Below, piece after piece: positions 55,247 to 61,062 of a stretch of DNA of 61,062 nt (position 1 is its first letter; every line of letters starts with the position of its first letter). The notes beneath the pieces were generated by a model, which made no database searches, had not been told where the DNA came from, and worked only from the letters and a program-made list of their open reading frames with translations. This DNA is from Tepidiphilus sp. J10 (GTDB taxonomy: Bacteria; Pseudomonadota; Gammaproteobacteria; Burkholderiales; Thiobacillaceae): positions 1-61,062 of the forward strand of contig CAMDHJ010000004.1 of the NCBI GenBank assembly GCA_945897865.1, in the 5' to 3' direction. The translations under genes and the position numbers were made by a program.

Positions 55247-58200
55247 ATGGCGCAACCTCCGGTTTTATGGATAAATCTGACCAGATCAAAAATATCCCTT
55301 TCCCTATCAACGCTTAGCCGCTTGGGCCCAATCGTGACTACCCCTACCGTCCTCATCACCGATAACCTGGCTGGAATCGCCAACCTCGCCACCGGCAACA
55401 TCGCCTACACACTGACCTTCAGCGAAGCCGTTACCGGTCTTGCTGCCGATGATTTCACCGTCAGCAATGGCGCGGTCAGCACGGTCTCCGGCGGTGGCAG
55501 TCTCTGGACGGTCAACATTACGCCCGCTTCCGGTGTAGCCGGCGGAACGATTGGCCTGACGATGAAGGCCGGCGCGGTGAGCAACGCCAGCGGCGACCTG
55601 AACGCCGTTGCCGCCAATACCAGCCAAGCCATCGACACCTTCGCGCCGGTGGCGCCGAAGGTGGTCACCGCTGCCGGGACGCATTTCGCGGCCGATCCCC
55701 AGGTCACGATACAAACCAACCTGGGTACGGTGGTTCTGGAACTACACCCCAAACAGGCGCCGGTCACCGTGGCCAACATGCTGGCCTATGCGGATGCCGG
55801 TTTTTATGACGGCACGTTGTTTCACCGGGTGATTGAGGATTTCATGGTGCAAGGCGGTGGTTATACCCCCGGCCTTGTTTACAAAACGCCGACTTACGCC
55901 GCCATTCCGCTGGAGAGCAGCAATGGTCTGGCCAACTTGCGCGGCAGCATCGCCATGGCGCGCACCAACGCGGCCGACACTGCCACCTCGCAGTTCTTCA
56001 TCAACCATGTCGACAACGCCTTCCTGAATTACAGCAGCGCCGCCTCACCGGGCTATGCCGTGTTCGGCCATGTGTTGTCCGGGCTCTCCGTGGTCGACAG
56101 CATCGCGGAGGTGGCCACCACCACACGCAACAGCACCGCCGATGTGCCGGTCACGGATGTCACCATCACGTCCATCCGCCAGAACACAGCGGGGAGTGCC
56201 GTCAGCAACGTGAATACCTTGCAGGTCAGCGGCCTGGAAGCCGGGGCACAGTGGTCGTACAGCCTGGATGGCGGCGCCAACTGGAATGCGGGCAGCGGTA
56301 GCAGCATCACGCTGCCATTGGGCGACTACGCGGCCGATGCCATCCAGGTCCGGCAGACCGACGCGGCGGGCAATGCCAGCGCCAGCGCCGGCACGCTGTC
56401 CAGCGCTCTGCTGATCACCAATCAAGTGGTAAGCGCGCCGAGTGTGAGCATCAGCGATAACCTGGCCGGCGTCGCCAACCTGAGCACCGGAAATATCGCC
56501 TATACGCTGACCTTCAGCGAAGCCGTCACGGGGCTTGCGGCCAATGACTTCATCGTAACCAATGGCGTGATCAGTTCGGTATCGGGCAGCGGCGCAAGCT
56601 GGCTTGTCAACGTCACCCCCAGCCCGAACGTGGCCAGCGGCAGCATCGGCGTGGTCTTGCGGACAGGCGCGGTGAACGATGCAGGCGGTAATGTCAATGC
56701 GCTCGCCGCGAACAGCGGCCAGTCCATCGACACCATTGCGCCGGTAGCGCCCAAGCTGGTGACCAGCGCGGCTTTCGATTACCTGGTCAATCCCCAGATC
56801 ACCATGGCAACCAACCTGGGTTCTGTGGTGTTCGAACTCCGCCCGGAACAGGCGCCGATCACCGTCGCCAACATGCTGGCTTATGTCGATGCCGGCTTCT
56901 ACGACGGCACGCTGATTCATCAAGCCATTCCGGGTTTTATCCTGCAAGGCGGCAGCTACACGCACGGGCTGGCGTACAAGGAGCCGCTCTATGGCGCAAT
57001 CGCCCTGGAGAGCAACAACGGCCTGACTCATCTGCGCGGCAGCCTCGCCATGGTGCGCAGCAGCAGCAGCGCCAACTCAGCCACCACCCAATTCTTCATT
57101 GATCTGGTGGACAACCCCAACTTGAACTACAGCAGCGCCAGTTCGCTCGGCTACGCCGTGTTCGGCCATATCGTCTCCGGCCTGACGGTCATCGACAGCA
57201 TCGCCCAGGTGCCCACTACTACCACCAGCCCCACCAACGTGCCGCTGACCGACGTCACCATCACCAGCATCCAGCAAACCGTCGCCGGCAGCGCGATCAG
57301 CAAGGTCAACACCGTGCAGATCAGCGACCTCGAAGCCGGCACGACGTGGTCCTACAGCCTGAATGGCGGCACCACCTGGCAGGCCGGTAGCGGTGGCAGT
57401 TTGCTGCTTGCAGATGGCAGCTACGCCGCCAACGCCATCCAGATCAGGCAGACCGATGCCGCCGGCAACACCAGCGCCACAACCGGAAAACTGACCAGCG
57501 CCCTGGTGGTGGATACCACCGCCCCGACAGTGTCAGCCTTCAGCCCGTCAGATGAAGCTGTCGGCGTGGCCTTGGCCAGCAACATCGTCATCACCTTCAG
57601 CGAAGCCATCGTCCGTGGCAGCGGCAGCATCGTGCTCAAAACCGCTGCCGGCAGCATCGTAGAAAGCTTTGATGCCGCCAGCAGCGCGCGCCTGACGATT
57701 TCGGGCGCCGTCCTGACCATCGACCCAACCATCAACCTGACTTACGCCCCCGGCTACCAAGTCGAATTCGCGGCCGGCACGCTCAAGGACCAAGCCGGTA
57801 ACAGTTACGTCGGCACGAGCAGCTACAACTTCACCACCAACACCCCACCCCGCGGCGCGGTCAGCATCAGCGGCATGGCGATACATGGGCAGACGCTCAG
57901 CGCCGGCAACAGCCTGGTCGATGCCGATGGTCTGGGTGCAATCAGCTACCAGTGGCAAGCCAACGGCAGCGATCTGAACGGCGCGACGGCCAGCACCTAT
58001 GTGCTCACTTTCGCCGACGTCGGCAAAACAATCACCGTCGTCGCCCGCTACACCGACGGCCACGGTATCGCGGAACAGGTCATCAGCAGCGCCACCGCCG
58101 CCGTCATCTGGGCCACGCAAGGCAGCGCCGGCAACGACACGCTCGCCGCCAACACGATTACAGACAACCTGGCAGGCGGCGAAGGCGATGATCGCTACAG

Positions 58201-59017
58201 CGTCCTCGCCGCAAGCAACAGCATCACCGAACACGCCAACGCCGGCACGGATACTGTCCTTGCTCCGCTCAGTTGGACGCTAGGCGCCAACCTGGAAAAC
58301 CTGGAATTGCTCGGCAACAAGAAATTCAGCGCCACCGGCAACAATCTGGACAACACCCTGACCGGCAACGCTGCCGCCAATATCCTCGATGGCGGCACCG
58401 GCGCCGATACGCTGATCGGCGGCGCAGGGAATGATGTTTATGTGGTGGAAAACACCGGTGACACGATTCAGGAAACCGGTACGGATGCCGGCGACAGCGT
58501 GCGCAGTTGGCTGGACTGGACGCTGGGCGACAACCTGGAGAGCCTGACGCTGCTCGGCACCAAAAACCTCAACGGCAACGGCAACAGCCTGAACAACACG
58601 TTGACCGGCAATGGCGGCAACAACACGTTCAGTGGCGGCGCCGGCAACGACTTCCTTGATGGCGCCTCCGGCAACGACACGCTGACTGGCGACGCGGGTG
58701 CCGACACCTTCGCCTTCACCACCCCGCTCAACGCGCTGCGCAACGTCGATACCCTCACCGATTTCGTCAGCGGCACCGACAAGATTCAACTCTCGCTAGC
58801 CATCTTCCGCGAGCTGGGTTTCAGCGGCGCGCCAAGCACGGATGCGTTCTTCCATGCCGGCAGTGCGGCGCACGACACGACAGACCGCATCCTTTACGAC
58901 CAGGCCAACGGCGCGCTGTTTTATGACGCCGATGGTACGGGCGCATTGGCGGCGGTGCAGTTCGCGGTGTTCAGTTCGGGACCGACGCTGCTTTACACGG
59001 ATTTTGTGGTGGGGTGA
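55247..59017 (+). CDS. Large RTX protein with duplicated Ig-like/cyclophilin modules
   Basis: About 1,256 residues with no signal peptide. Order: Ig-like domain, cyclophilin domain 1 (about 55704-56185), linker, Ig-like domain, cyclophilin domain 2 (about 56791-57280), a SwmB/Big_5-type domain (TVSAFSPSDEAVGVALASN), a further Ig-like domain, then RTX calcium-binding repeats (NILDGGTGADTLIGGAGND) and a serralysin-type C-terminal region ending LLYTDFVVG. Cyclophilin 1 keeps the catalytic Arg (FHRVIEDFMVQGGG), while cyclophilin 2 has Gln (IHQAIPGFILQGGS). Predicted type I-secreted surface or matrix protein. The start is uncertain: ATG 55247, GTG 55241 or GTG 55334, none with a good ribosome site. 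No secretion genes are in the window. Confidence 0.85.
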   Translation: MAQPPVLWINLTRSKISLSLSTLSRLGPIVTTPTVLITDNLAGIANLATGNIAYTLTFSEAVTGLAADDFTVSNGAVSTVSGGGSLWTVNITPASGVAGGTIGLTMKAGAVSNASGDLNAVAANTSQAIDTFAPVAPKVVTAAGTHFAADPQVTIQTNLGTVVLELHPKQAPVTVANMLAYADAGFYDGTLFHRVIEDFMVQGGGYTPGLVYKTPTYAAIPLESSNGLANLRGSIAMARTNAADTATSQFFINHVDNAFLNYSSAASPGYAVFGHVLSGLSVVDSIAEVATTTRNSTADVPVTDVTITSIRQNTAGSAVSNVNTLQVSGLEAGAQWSYSLDGGANWNAGSGSSITLPLGDYAADAIQVRQTDAAGNASASAGTLSSALLITNQVVSAPSVSISDNLAGVANLSTGNIAYTLTFSEAVTGLAANDFIVTNGVISSVSGSGASWLVNVTPSPNVASGSIGVVLRTGAVNDAGGNVNALAANSGQSIDTIAPVAPKLVTSAAFDYLVNPQITMATNLGSVVFELRPEQAPITVANMLAYVDAGFYDGTLIHQAIPGFILQGGSYTHGLAYKEPLYGAIALESNNGLTHLRGSLAMVRSSSSANSATTQFFIDLVDNPNLNYSSASSLGYAVFGHIVSGLTVIDSIAQVPTTTTSPTNVPLTDVTITSIQQTVAGSAISKVNTVQISDLEAGTTWSYSLNGGTTWQAGSGGSLLLADGSYAANAIQIRQTDAAGNTSATTGKLTSALVVDTTAPTVSAFSPSDEAVGVALASNIVITFSEAIVRGSGSIVLKTAAGSIVESFDAASSARLTISGAVLTIDPTINLTYAPGYQVEFAAGTLKDQAGNSYVGTSSYNFTTNTPPRGAVSISGMAIHGQTLSAGNSLVDADGLGAISYQWQANGSDLNGATASTYVLTFADVGKTITVVARYTDGHGIAEQVISSATAAVIWATQGSAGNDTLAANTITDNLAGGEGDDRYSVLAASNSITEHANAGTDTVLAPLSWTLGANLENLELLGNKKFSATGNNLDNTLTGNAAANILDGGTGADTLIGGAGNDVYVVENTGDTIQETGTDAGDSVRSWLDWTLGDNLESLTLLGTKNLNGNGNSLNNTLTGNGGNNTFSGGAGNDFLDGASGNDTLTGDAGADTFAFTTPLNALRNVDTLTDFVSGTDKIQLSLAIFRELGFSGAPSTDAFFHAGSAAHDTTDRILYDQANGALFYDADGTGALAAVQFAVFSSGPTLLYTDFVVG

Positions 59018-59086
59018 AAAGAAACGATTAACGGCAACCCGCGAGGCCGGACAACACAATTCGCGGAGATTATTCTGGAGTTAGTC

Positions 59087-59426
59087 ATGTTCAATGCAGA
59101 TACAAACCAGATCGTGTTTATCGACTCTGCCGTGCAACACCTCGAAACCATTCTCACCAGCCTTGCCCAGGGAACGGCCTCCAGCAAATGGCCGATGTTC
59201 TGGCTGATTACTCCGGGCTCGACGCCATCCACCTGATCTCGCGTGGTGGCCCGGCAGCCAGCAACTGGGGGTCACCACGGTCAATCAGCAGGCACTAAAA
59301 GATTACAATCTTAAGCTGGAGGCCATTGGTAACGTACTGACCGAGACGGCGGGTGATTTGCTGATTTATGAATGCAACGTCGCTCAGGGGGCAGGGGGTG
59401 GCCGAGGCGTGATGCCGATGTGTTGA
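59087..59426 (+). pseudogene. Frameshifted DUF4347-domain adhesin remnant
   Basis: It begins with a good GGAG and ATG at 59087 and reads MFNADTNQIVFIDSAVQHLE, the start of a DUF4347 domain. The continuation is in other frames: LQQMADVLADYSGLDAIHLI from about 59185, then LGVTTVNQQALKDYNLKLEA and GDLLIYECNVAQG to the TGA at 59424-59426. At least two frameshifts are needed. DUF4347 normally heads giant cadherin/RTX adhesins, whose remainder is missing. It lies between two RTX genes. Confidence 0.85.
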
Positions 59427-59459
59427 GTCGTCACTTGCTATAACCGAAGGGAGAAAAAC

Positions 59460-60743
59460 ATGGCAACGTTCAATCTGTATCGACCAATGGATTTAGCCGC
59501 CACAGAAGTGTGGTTTGGACAAGTTATTACTGCAAACTCATCGCAAATTACGATTTATGATGGTTTCAAAACAGGAACTTATCTGGGATCCTTTTATTAC
59601 GATTTTTATGGAAACCTGGCAGGAGGATCAGCTACTAAATACCAATATTATGAAGGGGGGGTACTGCAGTCTGAAGTTGGTAGTGCGAATGCCGACGCAC
59701 TGATTGTCATGAGCTACTTATACGCACTGGATCAGCAAGGTCTACAGGCCTATGTTTTTCGTAACAATGACACTATGACTGGCACTTCCTATGCTGATGG
59801 ATTGTTGGGGTATGGTGGCAACGACATTCTGGATGGTCAGGGCGGCAACGACACTATAGACGGCGGGGCAGGCGCGGACACCCTCATCGGTGGCCTCGGC
59901 AACGACACTTATTGGGTCGATAACCGCAGCGACAGCGTGAACGAAACAAGCGCACTTGCCGGAGAAATCGACAGCGTGCAAGCCACGTTGAGCTGGACCC
60001 TGGCCGCCAACCTGGAAAACCTGACGTTGCTCGGCAGCAAGAAATTCAGCGCCACCGGCAACGGCCTGAACAACGCCCTCACCGGCAACGAAGCCGCCAA
60101 CATACTTGATGGCGGAACGGGCGCCGACACGCTGAACGGCGGCACCGGCAATGATGTGTACGTCGTGGATCACGCCAACGACACAATTCAGGAAACCCAG
60201 ACCAGCTCGACGGAAATCGACAGCGTACGTTCCTTCGTCGACTGGACGCTGGGCGACAACCTGGAAAACCTGACGCTGCTCGGCACCAAAAACCTCAACG
60301 GCAACGGCAACAGCCTGAACAACACGTTGACCGGCAACGGCGGCAACAACACGTTCAGCGGCGGCGTCGGCAACGACCTCCTTGATGGCGCCTCCGGCAA
60401 CGACACGCTGACCGGCGACGCGGGCGCCGACACCTTCGCCTTCACCACCCCGCTCAATGCACTGCGCAACGTCGATACCGTCACCGATTTCGTCAACGGC
60501 ACCGACAAGATTCAACTCTCGCCAGCCATCTTCCGCGAGCTGGGTTTCAGCGCCAGCCCGAGCACGGATGCGTTCTTCCACGCCGGCAGCGCGGCGCACG
60601 ACGCGGACGACCGCATTGTTTACGACCAAAGCAACGGCGCGTTGTTTTATGACGCCGATGGCACGGGCGCGCTGGCGGCGGTGCAATTCGCTGTGTTGAG
60701 TTTGACGCCGACGTTGCTGTACACGGATTTAGTGGTGGGGTGA
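59460..60743 (+). CDS. RTX calcium-binding repeat protein
   Basis: 427 residues, no signal peptide, start with GGGAG 8 nt upstream. The N-terminal domain (about 1-105: MATFNLYRPMDLAATEVWF ... YDFYGNLAGGSATKYQYYEG) is visibly more AT-rich than the rest. It continues with RTX nonapeptides (GGNDILDGQGGNDTIDGG, ADTLIGGLGND) and a C-terminal serralysin-like region. From about 59990 the DNA and protein nearly duplicate the tail of the upstream RTX gene (NTLTGNGGNNTFSGG ... DKIQLSxAIFRELGFS). Likely secreted by type I secretion, with calcium-dependent folding outside the cell. Function unknown. Confidence 0.88.
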   Translation: MATFNLYRPMDLAATEVWFGQVITANSSQITIYDGFKTGTYLGSFYYDFYGNLAGGSATKYQYYEGGVLQSEVGSANADALIVMSYLYALDQQGLQAYVFRNNDTMTGTSYADGLLGYGGNDILDGQGGNDTIDGGAGADTLIGGLGNDTYWVDNRSDSVNETSALAGEIDSVQATLSWTLAANLENLTLLGSKKFSATGNGLNNALTGNEAANILDGGTGADTLNGGTGNDVYVVDHANDTIQETQTSSTEIDSVRSFVDWTLGDNLENLTLLGTKNLNGNGNSLNNTLTGNGGNNTFSGGVGNDLLDGASGNDTLTGDAGADTFAFTTPLNALRNVDTVTDFVNGTDKIQLSPAIFRELGFSASPSTDAFFHAGSAAHDADDRIVYDQSNGALFYDADGTGALAAVQFAVLSLTPTLLYTDLVVG

Positions 60744-60826
60744 CACGCCAAACCGACATGTGGATCGCTGCAATTCTGAGTTGAGGGCATGCGTGCTTAA
60801 GCGAAACACCGTGCAACCCATTAATT

Positions 60827-60903
60827 CCGTAGGGTGGATAAGCGCAGCGCATCCACCACAGTGACCACAAAAGGTGGATGCGCTGCGCTTATCCACCCTA
60901 CGG
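60827..60903. repeat. Perfect 31-bp inverted repeat
   Basis: Arms 60827-60857 and 60873-60903 are exact reverse complements separated by 15 nt. The arms begin CCGTAGGGTGGATAAGCGCA. This GTAGGGTGGAT-type sequence is a familiar dispersed repeat in proteobacterial genomes. Confidence 0.9.
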
Positions 60904-60990
60904 TCTACGGTTTCTTTGCCGTGCCTTTCGTTCAGCAACGATTACTTCGGCAAATCCGCGCTCACGTTGAAGCACGTAGGAAAAACGATA

Positions 60991-61030
60991 GCGCCTTCCG
61001 CCAAGGCTCGGTGCATCCGGCGGAAGGCGC
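60991..61030. repeat. 12-bp inverted repeat
   Basis: GCGCCTTCCGCC (60991-61002) and GGCGGAAGGCGC (61019-61030) pair perfectly with a 16-nt loop. It lies in the same non-coding tail as the 31-bp repeat. Confidence 0.8.
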
Positions 61031-61053
61031 CGGCAAGAAACCGCCGGCTTTTT
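61029..61053 (+). terminator. Possible terminator at the window end
   Basis: GCCGGC (61029-61034), 8-nt loop, GCCGGC (61043-61048) followed by five T residues. It overlaps the preceding inverted repeat and is 286 bp past the last RTX gene, so its role is uncertain. Confidence 0.5.
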
Positions 61054-61062
61054 CGCCCTACA

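Overview
The window reads as a chromosomal segment of a motile, respiring betaproteobacterium, most like the Rhodocyclales/Nitrosomonadales. The support is gene order rather than any single marker: sspA-sspB beside petABC, bamC-dapA, exbB-exbD-lpxK-ycaR, pcnB-folK-deoxynucleoside kinase-panB-panC, and a fliJ-K-L-M-N-O-P-Q-R block. No rRNA is present, so genus and species cannot be fixed. There is one tRNA (Thr, anticodon TGT) and no CRISPR array, prophage or intact insertion sequence.

Layout. 0-7 kb: a TPR protein and an L,D-transpeptidase sharing a C-terminal domain, a periplasmic cyclophilin, lpxH, two exported proteins of unknown function and a FadL-type porin. 7.4-11.2 kb: tRNA-Thr, sspB, sspA and the cytochrome bc1 complex. 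11.5-12.7 kb: a DegS-like protease. 12.8-21.1 kb: a long co-directional signalling operon that ends in flgM-flgN. 21-23.2 kb: a PLP sulfur amino-acid enzyme with a structured leader, and a DUF433/PIN-like toxin-antitoxin pair. 23.4-26.4 kb: a sulfide:quinone oxidoreductase unit facing a FisR-type sigma-54 activator. 26.4-30.1 kb: cyanase and a cyanate/nitrate-type ABC transporter. 30.6-36.7 kb: a QseBC/PmrAB-like two-component system, a nine-heme Ig-domain cytochrome and a NifA-like activator. 37-54.9 kb: mostly housekeeping and flagellar export/switch genes. 55-61 kb: an accessory island with two RTX proteins, a broken DUF4347 adhesin remnant and palindromic repeats.

The most unusual locus is the 12.8-21.1 kb operon. 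It has a good match to a sigma-28 (FliA) promoter and encodes, in order, a REC-HD-GYP response regulator, a PhnD-like periplasmic binding protein, a membrane hybrid kinase, an H-NOX-fold protein lacking the proximal histidine and the Tyr and Arg of YxSxR, a soluble hybrid kinase with a pseudo-receiver and HPt, then FlgM and FlgN. I infer a motility-coupled c-di-GMP circuit using a probably heme-free H-NOX derivative.

The second highlight is a complete-looking sulfide/sulfane-sulfur switch: a FisR-like regulator with cysteine spacing 11/7, a near-consensus -24/-12 promoter before the sqr unit, and repeated TGTCATGACA-like sites between them. The third is a predicted type I-secreted RTX protein carrying two cyclophilin domains, the second without its catalytic arginine. 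A four-copy YTTAAG array at an exact 11-bp period lies between the two-component genes and the multiheme cytochrome.
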